A stretch of 64,000 nt of DNA, taken from the NCBI RefSeq assembly GCF_017744675.1, contig NZ_JAGIAV010000004.1:108554-172553 (forward strand). Reading direction: 5' to 3'. This stretch comes from Flavobacterium sp. GTDB taxonomy: Bacteria; Bacteroidota; Bacteroidia; Flavobacteriales; Flavobacteriaceae. A program made the translations under genes and the position numbers. How positions within the stretch are numbered: the stretch's first letter is position 1; each line of letters opens with the position of its first letter. This document shows positions 8,328 through 16,590 of the stretch, one piece after another. The notes beneath the pieces were generated by a model, which was given only the letters and a program-made list of their open reading frames with translations, searched no databases and was not told the origin of the DNA.

Positions 8328-8744
8328 TTAAGCAGGTTCCCAAAGTTCTATTTTATTGCCTTCAGCGTCCATAATATGAACAAACTTACCGTAATCGTAG
8401 GTTGCGATATCGTCGAGAATGGTAACTCCATTAGCTTTTAGTTTTTCTAAAAGACCTTCAATATTTTGAACGCGATAATTAATCATGAACTCCTTTTTTG
8501 ATGGAGAAAAATATTCATCTCCTTTCTTAAAAGGACACCATTGCGTTGATTCAATCTGTTCTGGTTTTTCCAAATTTCTGGATTCAAAACTAGCAGAACC
8601 CCAATCATTAATTTCTAATCCTAGATTTTTTGCGTACCAGTCTTTCGTTTCTTTTGGATTGTCTAGAAAAAAGAAAATACCACCGATTCCTGTCACTTTT
8701 GGTGTCGTATCACTTGAATTGTTTTCATTTATTGAGTTTTCCAT
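8328..8744 (-). CDS. VOC family protein
   Basis: 138 aa. After a Ser/Asn-rich N-terminus, the fold begins with VTGIGGIFFFLDNPKETKDWYAKNLGLE and ends with IMDAEGNKIELWEP, both characteristic of glyoxalase-superfamily modules. The second-half Glu in IELWEP could be a metal ligand. The gene is monocistronic, between two oppositely oriented genes. Substrate unknown. Confidence 0.8.
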   Translation of the reverse strand: MENSINENNSSDTTPKVTGIGGIFFFLDNPKETKDWYAKNLGLEINDWGSASFESRNLEKPEQIESTQWCPFKKGDEYFSPSKKEFMINYRVQNIEGLLEKLKANGVTILDDIATYDYGKFVHIMDAEGNKIELWEPA

Positions 8745-8841
8745 ATTTTCCCATTTTATTTTCTATAACTAAGGTAGATTATTTTTTTACATTATCTAAT
8801 TTTACGTTGCTCAAAATATTTATTAATTTAAAATCAAATAA

Positions 8842-9585
8842 ATGAGATACAATGTTTTATTCGCATTTTTTGTTTTACTGATTAGTTGTACCAATAAATC
8901 ACTTAAAAACGGAAACTCTATTTCTTCAAAATCTATACATTCAGAAAAAATAAAAAGTCCATTAGAATCTAAACCAACTCAAAAAATGGAAACTGTAACA
9001 AAAAATGAAACGTTTGTCGACAGTATTAAAATTGCAGAAGCAAAAAAGTATAAAATTGAAATATCTCAGACTACAATAGACTCTATCACCAATGTTTCAT
9101 TCAGTCTCTTTCTGAAAAAAAATGGCAAATGGAACAAAATTCAAAATTATTCTTTAAAGAAAGAAAGTGATATTCCTTTGCTTACAGAGATCAAAGATTT
9201 TAATAATGATGGATTAAATGATTTTACAATTCATTATTCTACAGCAGGACGAGGGGCAAATGATCTTAGAAAATTATTTGTTTTTTCTAAGAAACAAGAT
9301 AAATTTATCGAAATAAAGAACTCTGATCTATATCCTAATATTCAGTATAATAAAAGGCTAAATTGTATAGATGCCTTAAGTGTATACGCAGGCACAACTA
9401 CAACTTTTTTAAAGCTTAGAAACGATCAATTGGTTGAATTTGCGAGGGTAGATATTTTGGATGGCAATATTGATGTTTATAGAATTGAAAATAACGAGGA
9501 AATAAAACTTAGATCTGAAGCGTATTCGGGTACAAATGATGAAATGATTAGATTTGCCAATTACGACCCGCTTGAAGAATATTAA
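8842..9585 (+). CDS. Lipoprotein with FG-GAP/VCBS-like segment
   Basis: The 247-aa precursor has a lipobox LLISC with Cys at residue ~16, so it is probably membrane-anchored on the periplasmic side. After a Ser/Lys-rich linker the mature part contains DFNNDGLNDFTIHYST, a calcium-loop motif of the VCBS/FG-GAP repeat type. No catalytic signature is seen. It is 34 bp before the DUF2200 gene. Confidence 0.65.
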   Translation: MRYNVLFAFFVLLISCTNKSLKNGNSISSKSIHSEKIKSPLESKPTQKMETVTKNETFVDSIKIAEAKKYKIEISQTTIDSITNVSFSLFLKKNGKWNKIQNYSLKKESDIPLLTEIKDFNNDGLNDFTIHYSTAGRGANDLRKLFVFSKKQDKFIEIKNSDLYPNIQYNKRLNCIDALSVYAGTTTTFLKLRNDQLVEFARVDILDGNIDVYRIENNEEIKLRSEAYSGTNDEMIRFANYDPLEEY

Positions 9586-9619
9586 TAAAGAGATAGTTTA
9601 GCGAATTAAAAGTAAAAAA

Positions 9620-9970
9620 ATGAAAACGGAAAGAATTTATAAACTACTATTTTCTAGCGTATATCCATTATACATTCAAAAAGTCGAAAAAAAGGGACGA
9701 ACGAAAGAAGAACTAGATATCGTAATTAAATGGCTAACAGGTTATTCTAACGAACAGCTTAAAGAACAAATTGAAAAAAAAGTAGATTTTGAAACTTTCT
9801 TTGCAGAAGCTCCAGAACTAAATCCGAATGCTTCTAAAATTACGGGAGTTATCTGCGGTTATAGAGTAGAGGAGATTGAAGATCCATTAATTCAAAAAAT
9901 GCGATATCTTGACAAGCTAATTGATGAAATTGCCAAAGGAAAAAAGATGGAAAAAATTCTCAGAGAATAA
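9620..9970 (+). CDS. DUF2200 family protein
   Basis: This 116-aa protein follows the DUF2200 pattern throughout: [82 protein letters not shown]. It is a small soluble protein of unknown biochemical role found in many bacteria. It ends in a shared terminator with the convergent DUF4256 gene. Confidence 0.85.
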   Translation: MKTERIYKLLFSSVYPLYIQKVEKKGRTKEELDIVIKWLTGYSNEQLKEQIEKKVDFETFFAEAPELNPNASKITGVICGYRVEEIEDPLIQKMRYLDKLIDEIAKGKKMEKILRE

Positions 9971-10006
9971 AAAAGGCCTTCAAATTGTTTGAAGACCTTG
10001 CTTTTT
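9967..10006. terminator. Bidirectional terminator between convergent genes
   Basis: AAGGCCTTCAAA (9973-9984) and TTTGAAGACCTT (9988-9999) form a stem with one mismatch, flanked by A and T runs on either side. It can serve both the DUF2200 gene and the ArsR-operon end. Confidence 0.75.
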
Positions 10007-10562
10007 AAACTCTCAATAAACCTCGAAAGCCTCGTGCTGCATAATAAGAATCGGCACCATTATGATAGACAAAAACGGTATTATATCTGAAATCTGAGAA
10101 GATTGCACCGCCTAATTTTCGTATTTCTGGCGGAGTTAAAATCCAGCTCGAAGTTTTGGCATCAAACTTTCCTAGCTTATGCAACTCTTTATATTGTTCT
10201 TCGTTTAAGATCTCAATTCCCATTTCTTGCGCCATATTTATAGCACTGTCGGCTGGTTTGTGTTCTTTTCTTTTTTCAAGCGCTTCATGATCGTAGCAAA
10301 TGCTTCTTCGCCCTTTTGGACTTTCAGTAGAGCAGTCTACAAAAAGATATTCGTCCGTTTTTTTGTCATAGCCCACAACATCAGGTTCGCCTTCAGTTCG
10401 CTCCATTTGCTCTAGAGACCATAATTTTTCTGGATTTGCCTTTAATTTAGCTTCAATTTTGGCCCAATCCAGATCTTCATGTCGGTTTTTGTTTTTCTCA
10501 AAACGTTTTTCAAGAATGCTTAATAATTCTTCTTGCTCGTTTGCTGTCAGTTGCTTTTTCAT
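10005..10562 (-). CDS. DUF4256 family protein
   Basis: 185 aa from ATG 10562; the frame stays open further upstream, but that extension overlaps the DoxX gene and is implausible. Hallmarks are PEKLWSLEQMERTEGEPDVV, YLFVDCSTESPKGRRSICYD, WILTPPEIRKLGGAIF and VYHNGADSYYAARGFRGLLRV at the C-terminus, all standard for DUF4256. Function unknown. It is the last gene of the ArsR-SRPBCC-DoxX set, a frequent association in Bacteroidota. Confidence 0.88.
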   Translation of the reverse strand: MKKQLTANEQEELLSILEKRFEKNKNRHEDLDWAKIEAKLKANPEKLWSLEQMERTEGEPDVVGYDKKTDEYLFVDCSTESPKGRRSICYDHEALEKRKEHKPADSAINMAQEMGIEILNEEQYKELHKLGKFDAKTSSWILTPPEIRKLGGAIFSDFRYNTVFVYHNGADSYYAARGFRGLLRV

Positions 10563-10573
10563 GATTTTGTCGT

Positions 10574-10951
10574 TTAATTTGAACTGCATTTTCTGCTTTC
10601 TGGTCTGAAATACCAAGAAACTATCGTTAAAACAATTAATAATATCGGTCCGAAAAGCGTAGAAGCATCTTCTTTCATAGCCAAATGAGAAACTACGGCA
10701 CCAGACATGGCAAAAAAGAAACCTGCATAAGCCCATTCTTTCAATAAACCAAATTTAGGAATCAAAATGGCGATAACACCAAGAAGCTTCCAAACTCCCA
10801 AAAGTGTTAGCAAATAAAGCGGATAACCCAAATGCTGTATCATTTCGGCTTCTTCTTTCAATGGTATAAGCTGCACAATTCCTGTTGATGTCATTCCTAA
10901 AGCCAGCCAAAGCGTGGCAATCCAATAGATAATTTTGTTGCGTTTTGTCAT
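10574..10951 (-). CDS. DoxX family membrane protein
   Basis: 125 aa with four predicted membrane helices (IIYWIATLWLALGMTSTGIV, YLLTLLGVWKLLGVIAILIP, WAYAGFFFAMSGAVVSHLA, LFGPILLIVLTIVSWYF). Gly-rich first helix and PxxGLLKEWAYAG match the DoxX/DoxD-like family. It is 7 bp after the SRPBCC gene and 11 bp before DUF4256. A quinone or redox role is suggested for some relatives but not shown here. Confidence 0.85.
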   Translation of the reverse strand: MTKRNKIIYWIATLWLALGMTSTGIVQLIPLKEEAEMIQHLGYPLYLLTLLGVWKLLGVIAILIPKFGLLKEWAYAGFFFAMSGAVVSHLAMKEDASTLFGPILLIVLTIVSWYFRPESRKCSSN

Positions 10952-10958
10952 GATTTCT

Positions 10959-11426
10959 TTATTTTAGTTTAGATGCAATTTCTTCTAGTCTGTTGTGCGC
11001 CATATTTAAGCCTTGAGCAAAAGGAAGTTTTAATTGCGTAGTTCTGTGCTCAATTGATTTATAAATAATCTGCATCGTTAATTTACTGGTTTCATCTGTT
11101 AGTTTTTCGAACTCTAAAAACTCCAATTGAGGAGCAAAATTGACATTATCCATTTCAAAAGTGCGCACTATTTTTTGGTTCGGAACAAAATCATGAATAA
11201 CACCATTGGCTCTAAAAACCACATTTCCGTTAGGATCACTGGTTTCATATTCCCAACCGCCATGTTTTTTGCTTTCAAGTTTCAAGACTTTAGTTCCCAT
11301 CCATTGTTCTACAATTTCAGATTCGGTGTGTGCCTTAAATAGAAGTTCTACGGGTAGGTCAAATTCTCTTGTAATTATGAGGTCGTACCTGTTATCTTCA
11401 GCGTGAATTTTGGTTTTCTTTTCCAT
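10959..11426 (-). CDS. SRPBCC (AHSA1-like) domain protein
   Basis: 155 aa. DLIITREFDLPVELLFKAHTESEIVEQWMG is the usual AHSA1/START-like opening, followed by GGWEYETSDPNGNVVFRANGVIHDFVPNQKIVRTFEMD and a final amphipathic helix. The fold has a hydrophobic cavity; ligand unknown. It is 3 bp downstream of the ArsR gene, and this regulator-SRPBCC pair is a recurring unit, implying that SRPBCC and DoxX are what the ArsR protein controls. Confidence 0.88.
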   Translation of the reverse strand: MEKKTKIHAEDNRYDLIITREFDLPVELLFKAHTESEIVEQWMGTKVLKLESKKHGGWEYETSDPNGNVVFRANGVIHDFVPNQKIVRTFEMDNVNFAPQLEFLEFEKLTDETSKLTMQIIYKSIEHRTTQLKLPFAQGLNMAHNRLEEIASKLK

Positions 11427-11429
11427 GGT

Positions 11430-11747
11430 TTATTTTTTATAATTTTTCATAATTGATTCTAACTTATTAAAACGATCATCCCACATTTTTCTAAAAGGTT
11501 CGATGAATTTGTCAATTTCTTTCATTTTTTCTGGGTTTAAATGATAATAAATTTCTCTTCCGTTCTGTGTTTGATGCAATAATTCGCATTCGTTTAGAAT
11601 TTGAATATGTTTTGAAATCGTCTGTCTTGACGAATTAAAATTCTCGGCAATTGCCCCGGGAGTCATAGCCTGAATGGCAACTAAACTTAAAATAGCTCTT
11701 CGAGTAGGATCGGCTATTGCTTGAAAAACGTCTCTTCTAATTTCCAT
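11430..11747 (-). CDS. ArsR family transcriptional regulator
   Basis: 105 aa from ATG 11747. An in-frame ATG 48 bp upstream is ignored because the promoter -7 box lies between the two. [21 protein letters not shown] opens the winged helix, [18 protein letters not shown] is the recognition segment and [13 protein letters not shown] the wing. There is no cysteine pair of metal-sensing ArsR types, so the signal is unknown. Two direct repeats ATTTGACTGC flank the -7 box and probably bind this protein. Confidence 0.9.
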   Translation of the reverse strand: MEIRRDVFQAIADPTRRAILSLVAIQAMTPGAIAENFNSSRQTISKHIQILNECELLHQTQNGREIYYHLNPEKMKEIDKFIEPFRKMWDDRFNKLESIMKNYKK

Positions 11748-11756
11748 TATGCAGTT

Positions 11757-11795
11757 ATTTGACTGCAAATATAACGAAGTCATTTGACTGCGCAA
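11757..11795 (-). promoter_or_regulatory. Promoter and repeated operator of the ArsR operon
   Basis: On the minus strand TTG (complement of 11793-11795) and TATATTTG (complement of 11766-11773) are 19 bp apart, a consensus flavobacterial promoter. ATTTGACTGC occurs twice, at 11757-11766 and 11782-11791, exactly 25 bp apart and bracketing the -7 element. Repressor binding there would block initiation. The transcript leader would be only about 14 nt. Confidence 0.7.
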
Positions 11796-11821
11796 TATTT
11801 TTTTTCATTTTTTTTTCAAAA

Positions 11822-11856
11822 AGAAAACCTTCAAACTTTTAAATTTGAAGGTTTTA
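11822..11856 (-). terminator. Terminator downstream of the Ntn hydrolase gene
   Basis: AAAACCTTCAAA (11824-11835) pairs with TTTGAAGGTTTT (11843-11854); on the minus strand a U-rich tail follows. It would end the transcript of the gene at 12066-13118. Confidence 0.65.
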
Positions 11857-11903
11857 CGTTTAGTTTTATTTAATTAACTCGTTGCGTGAATAAAAAAAAC
11901 TAG

Positions 11904-12045
11904 CTTAAACACATAGAATCATAGATTATATTACCTCTGCTTAAGAGTATAGAAAAAGCAAGCTTTAACACATAGTTCTATGTGTGATATTTTAAGTGAA
12001 ACGCCTTTATTAACCCCTAAAAGCTATGTTTCTATGTGTTAAAAG
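11904..12045. repeat. Three-copy ACACATAG repeat region
   Basis: Variants of TTAACACATAGAA occur at about 11904-11924, 11963-11988 (here as the palindrome ACACATAGTTCTATGTGT) and, inverted, at 12020-12045 (CTATGTTTCTATGTGTTAAAAG). The copies can pair with each other. This looks like a dispersed intergenic repeat family. No gene lies in 11796-12065. Confidence 0.6.
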
Positions 12046-12065
12046 GTCTCATTTAACGGGTTTAA

Positions 12066-13118
12066 TTAATCCAATCCGGCAAACTGAAATGGCTTAGTTT
12101 CCTTGAAGTTTATCAATGATTCACCCGAATAATTTTCATTATTTGCCAAACTCAATTTCTTGATTTTTCCTTTTTCGCTAAAATCAATTTTACTGAATTC
12201 AACCCAAATCACATTCGGATTTAATACATTATCAAAATAATAAACTAAGTTTTTTTGGTCGGCAACCGTTCTCCAGCGAGTAGAGGAGATGTTTGGTTCG
12301 GTTTCAGACGAAATTCCAAGAGGAACAGAACAATTTCTAATCACTCCAAATACACTTGCCAAAGCTGTTCTGGTATTGTCTGTTTTTGGAATAGCGTCAA
12401 TATAATAAGAAGCTCGTACGAAGCGATCTGCTGCACGATTGGTTCCTGGAAGCATAATTGTACCCGGAATTCCTTTCCAATAGGCATTAATCGCTAATTG
12501 CTGGTCAAAAATCGGAGAATTGGTCATTGCAACATATTTTCTGTCGTGATGAATAACCAGTTTGCCATTTATATATTCGAAAATGGCATTATCGCCACTG
12601 GCATCAGAAATAGATAGATGAACAGTCGCAAAAATATTCGTTCCCGGGATATGCGAAGAAGTAATTACAAAATCATTCTTTCCTAATGCTGACACCGTTT
12701 CTGCAACTGTCGAAAAATTATCCAAAACATACTGAAGCCATAAAGAAACAGCCAAACCTTTCACTTTTCCGTTCTTTTCAAAAGCAGGGTATTGAGATTC
12801 TACGAGCCATAAAAGATTGCCCACAAGTCCTTTTTCGTTCATTCCGTCAGAAGAAGCAATGTCCCACGAACTTGTAATAACGCTTCCGTATTTGGATTTC
12901 CATTTAATCGAACTGGTTCCAACTTCTCCAGCTCTTTCAATTCCGCGAGGAAAAATCCACAAGTTGGCAGGAATTTCACCCTTCCAATCCATAGAGCGAG
13001 CAGTAATTATGGTTCCGTTTAAACCTTCGTAAACGACTCTTGTGCAAGGAAGAACGGTTTCGGTTATTAATAAAGTAAAAGCAAGTAGGGCAGGAAGAAT
13101 TCTGTTTTGTGGTTTCAT
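12066..13118 (-). CDS. Secreted linear-amide C-N hydrolase (choloylglycine hydrolase/penicillin V acylase family)
   Basis: 350 aa. A signal peptide (LPALLAFTLLITETVLP) ends just before CTRVVYEG; in this Ntn-hydrolase family the cysteine exposed by cleavage is the nucleophile. Further signatures are TARSMDWKGEIPANLWIFPRG, DGMNEKGLVGNLLWLVES, FVITSSHIPGTNIFATVHLSISDASGDNAIFEYINGK and MTNSPIFDQQLA. It probably cleaves an amide such as an acyl-amino acid, bile acid conjugate or N-acyl homoserine lactone in the periplasm; the substrate cannot be read. Monocistronic. Confidence 0.85.
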   Translation of the reverse strand: MKPQNRILPALLAFTLLITETVLPCTRVVYEGLNGTIITARSMDWKGEIPANLWIFPRGIERAGEVGTSSIKWKSKYGSVITSSWDIASSDGMNEKGLVGNLLWLVESQYPAFEKNGKVKGLAVSLWLQYVLDNFSTVAETVSALGKNDFVITSSHIPGTNIFATVHLSISDASGDNAIFEYINGKLVIHHDRKYVAMTNSPIFDQQLAINAYWKGIPGTIMLPGTNRAADRFVRASYYIDAIPKTDNTRTALASVFGVIRNCSVPLGISSETEPNISSTRWRTVADQKNLVYYFDNVLNPNVIWVEFSKIDFSEKGKIKKLSLANNENYSGESLINFKETKPFQFAGLD

Positions 13119-13262
13119 AAAATTTCAAATTTTAATTATACGTAACAATCGAATTTATCAGTTTTTACTGCAATTTACGAAATTTTTAATTTAAAATTCT
13201 GAATATCAAACCTGTACTAAAAGAAAAGCCCCGAAAATATTTCAGCGCTAGTTATTTCTGTT

Positions 13263-14849
13263 TTAAAGCAAAATGCTTTTTTCGATATTAATTTGTTCCA
13301 AAAACGATTGATCGTGCGAAATCACAATTAAAGTGCCTTGATATTCATTGATTGCCGCTGTCAGGATTTCGATATTCTGAATATCCAGATTGTTTGTAGG
13401 TTCGTCTAAGATTATAATCTCAGGCGATTCGTTGCTAATAGTAAGACAACACAGCATTAATCGCATTCTCTCACCTCCGCTTAGCGCACTGCAAGGTTTA
13501 TCCCAATCGTTTTTAGAAAATAAAAAACGATTCAATCTCATTTTTATGTCATGCTCCTCTAAACCGCAATCGTTGAAAACTTGAGCCTGTTCGTAAATTT
13601 TAAGATCTTGATTCAATAAAGAATAATCCTGATCGATATAAATTGCTTTTTTAGCTAGAGATGTAATCTGTCCTTTCGTTGGACTCAACTCTCCGAGAAT
13701 GATTTTGATTAAAGTTGTTTTTCCAGAACCATTTAATCCCTTTATAACCAGACGATCGCCAGATAGAACTTCAAAACTAAGATCGTCTCTCCAAAGCTCT
13801 TTCTCTCCATAATTATAATTGATTTCTAAAGCTTTAAAAAGAACCTTGCCTTTAAGGACAGAAGTAGCATTAAAACCAAATTTCATCTGATCTATTGCTG
13901 GAAGCGACGAACGCAACTGTCTTAAATCTTCTGAAATACCGCTTATTTTTTCGGCATGAACATCTTTAAGTTTCGAGCTGCTGTTCTCCGCTTTATTTCT
14001 CAGCGTATTCATCATAATCCTAGCAACACCTGATTTCTCCTGTTTCTTTTTGCCTCTCGAATCCAGTTTATTCTGGCGTTCTATACTTTCTCGTTCCTTT
14101 TCTTTGGCTTTTTTCAATGCTTTTTCTTTACTCTGAACATCTTGTTCTAAAGCATTGTTTTCTACTTTTTTCTGTACGTTGTAAAAATCATAACCGCCGC
14201 CATAGACCGAAATTTCATTTTTAGTCATTTCTAAAGTCTTATTCAAAATATTAAGCAGTGTTCTGTCATGGCTGACAACTAAAAGCGTACTCGATGTAGA
14301 TTTTATGAAATCGTATAATAAAGTTCTTCCAGCAAAATCCAGATGATTGCTAGGTTCGTCTAACAAAACCAAATCGGATTCGTGAATCATGATTCCTGCT
14401 AGAAAGACCTTCGTTTTTTGTCCGCCGCTTAGAGTTTCCATTTTTTGGTTTAGATCTAAATCGTGCAACTGCCAGTAAGACAACGCTTCATTGCAACGGT
14501 CTTCTATTGTCCAATCGTCATCAAGCAATTGAAGATTTTCTTCGGTTACAACACCTTCAAGTATTTCTTTAAGTGATGCTACTTTTTCCTTTATACGTAA
14601 AGCTTCAGCAATGGTCAATCCATTAAACTGTCCAAATAATTGCGGAACAAAATAAGGTTTTGAATTCTGAATAATCTGTCCTGAAAAAGGCTGCAGTTCG
14701 CCAGCAATAATTTTTAAAAGTGTAGATTTCCCCACACCATTATTTCCGACCAAAGCGGTTTTGTCGTGATTGTTTAGCGTAAAGCTAATGTTTTGAAACA
14801 GCATGTCTTTGTTCTCATGCTGATAAGAGATATTTTGAAGAATAAGCAT
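13263..14849 (-). CDS. ABC-F family ATPase
   Basis: 528 aa with two ATPase domains on one chain and no membrane helices. Domain 1: Walker A GNNGVGKST, signature LSGGQKTKV, Walker B LVLLDEPSNHLD. Domain 2: Walker A GLNGSGKTT, signature LSGGERMRL, Walker B EIIILDEPTNNLD. Between them is a long Lys/Glu coiled-coil linker (about residues 230-300). ABC-F proteins act on the ribosome; some relieve stalling, others give antibiotic protection. The sequence alone does not decide between them. A terminator does not separate it clearly from upstream genes; it has its own 200-bp upstream region. Confidence 0.9.
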   Translation of the reverse strand: MLILQNISYQHENKDMLFQNISFTLNNHDKTALVGNNGVGKSTLLKIIAGELQPFSGQIIQNSKPYFVPQLFGQFNGLTIAEALRIKEKVASLKEILEGVVTEENLQLLDDDWTIEDRCNEALSYWQLHDLDLNQKMETLSGGQKTKVFLAGIMIHESDLVLLDEPSNHLDFAGRTLLYDFIKSTSSTLLVVSHDRTLLNILNKTLEMTKNEISVYGGGYDFYNVQKKVENNALEQDVQSKEKALKKAKEKERESIERQNKLDSRGKKKQEKSGVARIMMNTLRNKAENSSSKLKDVHAEKISGISEDLRQLRSSLPAIDQMKFGFNATSVLKGKVLFKALEINYNYGEKELWRDDLSFEVLSGDRLVIKGLNGSGKTTLIKIILGELSPTKGQITSLAKKAIYIDQDYSLLNQDLKIYEQAQVFNDCGLEEHDIKMRLNRFLFSKNDWDKPCSALSGGERMRLMLCCLTISNESPEIIILDEPTNNLDIQNIEILTAAINEYQGTLIVISHDQSFLEQINIEKSILL

Positions 14850-14987
14850 AATTCCTTTCTTTTATAGATAAATATTCTAGCAGCCACAAACTTGCGGTTG
14901 CCACTAAATTTTCCTGAAAGAAATTATTTTTCACATAGAGCGATGCTTATTTAAGAAGTGCAAAGATATTTATTTTAGTTTTAAAAA

Positions 14988-15028
14988 TCAAAAAACCATT
15001 CTAACGATTGTTAAGAATGGTTTTTTAA
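14988..15028 (-). terminator. Terminator of the lipoprotein gene at 15056
   Basis: AAAAACCATTCT (14991-15002) pairs with AGAATGGTTTTT (15014-15025). On the minus strand it follows the stop codon at 15056 by about 30 bp and ends in a T run. Confidence 0.75.
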
Positions 15029-15055
15029 CATTGAATTACGTTGTAACTCTATATT

Positions 15056-15421
15056 TTAAATTTTACTAAATGTTAGTTTGGCTTCTTTGGTATCTAGAAT
15101 TAATGTATCGTCTGTGATGGTACTTTCACAAACATAAGGTGTTCCAACTTCGTCTTTAATAACAAGTTTTTTACCTTTTTGCGTTAACGCGTATGTTCCG
15201 TCTGTAATTTCACGAAGTAGATATCCGGTCACATGCCCATCTTCTGTAAAGGTAAGCATTCCATTGGCCAAAATCGCGCTTTTTGTAGAATCAGAAACAG
15301 ATTCTTTTGGTTCTACGGCAGTAACTTTCCATGAATTCACAAGCTTGTCTCTTTTAAGATGGCATGAAACTATTACGACAGCAATTGCAATTACGAGGGT
15401 AAATAATTTAAAGTTTTTCAT
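15056..15421 (-). CDS. Small lipoprotein (lipocalin-like), 121 aa
   Basis: The start is ATG 15421 (MKNFKLFTL); the longer open frame reads into non-coding sequence. A lipobox VVIVSC places the lipid-bearing Cys at about residue 20. The mature part begins KLVNSWKVTAVE and contains NGMLTFTEDGHVTGY, a lipocalin-like pattern frequent in flavobacterial lipoproteins. Probably periplasmic. Function unknown. Confidence 0.65.
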   Translation of the reverse strand: MKNFKLFTLVIAIAVVIVSCHLKRDKLVNSWKVTAVEPKESVSDSTKSAILANGMLTFTEDGHVTGYLLREITDGTYALTQKGKKLVIKDEVGTPYVCESTITDDTLILDTKEAKLTFSKI

Positions 15422-15638
15422 GATTTTGTGATTAAAAGTTAAACAGTAAAAAGTTACAAAAAAAAACGACATTAAAATACTCGTAGTCAAATATTTATAA
15501 AGATTTTTCTTTACTTCTTAAATTGTGTTGCTTTTAATACAGAAAGCCTTTGTTTTTGGGACTTCAACTGATAACCAGTTGTTTAAAAATTGACGTTAAA
15601 CGTAATTAAAACACATCTAACAGACTTCCTAAACTAGA

Positions 15639-16571
15639 TTAATTTAGAGTTAAAGCTCCTAAAATTTCTTCGTACATAAACGGACCTCCAGGATAAGTTG
15701 CCGTATAATCCAGATTCATCCAAACTTGGCCACGTTCGTCTATATGGTAATGCAGTTTTTTGCCGTAGCTTTCTTTTACAAAGAGAACATTTTTAATCAA
15801 ATAATTGACTTTTTCCAGATCGATCATTGAACCAATCAAAATTTCAGGATAAATATGGCCTTTGGTATGAATAAGGCGGGGAGTTCCGCCAATTGAGCGC
15901 ACGGCAGCTGCCATTAAAATAGAGTGATCATCGCAATCGCCTGAGAAATACTCAAGAGATTCGCTGGCGGTTGCGATATAATCACCTTCTTTTGGATCGT
16001 TTACGTAATTCCATCTGCTATTTATTTCTTTAAAAACAGCAAAACACTGAATTATTGTACGATAATCTGAATAACCTCTAATGCCCTTAAAGTGTTTTGT
16101 AGTTGCCATAATAGCAAAGTTTCGCACTTTAGGATTTTGGTATTCTATTGCATTTATAATCTTTGACTTATTAGGAAACGGAAGCAGTTTGGCTACAATA
16201 ATATCTTGAGGATACGGATTGTCTGACATGGTATAAATCATAGAATTGTAATCTTCTGAGATTTCGCTAAAGCCATAATTTCCAATTACCGACCCGTAAA
16301 ACAGAATTAATAAATAAACTGCAACACATAGAATAATTATAGTTCTAAGGTACATCAGAACGAAAAAAATTGTGGCAAAAACAAAAATAAAGATGAATAC
16401 GCGATCCAGATTGAATGGCCATTCTAAATCGATTAAATTTTGATGCAATATGATGAAAATCGGTATAGTAATCAAAAGACTCAACAGCGAAATAATAATC
16501 CTGTCCCACGGCGATTTCACCTGAAGTTTGGATTTTAAATACGGTAAGTCAATTTTAGGGAACTTCATCAT
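15639..16571 (-). CDS. Membrane-anchored transglutaminase-like protease-fold protein
   Basis: About 310 aa from ATG 16571 (a TTG three codons earlier is possible). Three hydrophobic segments lie between residues ~25 and ~120 (IIISLLSLLITIPIFIIL, VFIFIFVFATIFFVLMYL, IIILCVAVYLLILFYG). The soluble C-terminal part contains the transglutaminase-core triad pattern: Cys in SGDCDDHSILMAAAVRSIG, His in TKGHIYPEI and Asp in WMNLDYTAT. Such domains usually act as cysteine proteases or in peptide modification. It is 19 bp after a substrate-binding protein gene on the same strand. Confidence 0.75.
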   Translation of the reverse strand: MMKFPKIDLPYLKSKLQVKSPWDRIIISLLSLLITIPIFIILHQNLIDLEWPFNLDRVFIFIFVFATIFFVLMYLRTIIILCVAVYLLILFYGSVIGNYGFSEISEDYNSMIYTMSDNPYPQDIIVAKLLPFPNKSKIINAIEYQNPKVRNFAIMATTKHFKGIRGYSDYRTIIQCFAVFKEINSRWNYVNDPKEGDYIATASESLEYFSGDCDDHSILMAAAVRSIGGTPRLIHTKGHIYPEILIGSMIDLEKVNYLIKNVLFVKESYGKKLHYHIDERGQVWMNLDYTATYPGGPFMYEEILGALTLN

Positions 16572-16590
16572 ACGAATCAAAAAAGCAGAA

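Noticed and set aside
10563..10736. 58-residue N-terminal extension of the DUF4256 protein
   Set aside because: It runs across the DoxX gene in another frame and is rich in Cys/Phe, unlike the family.
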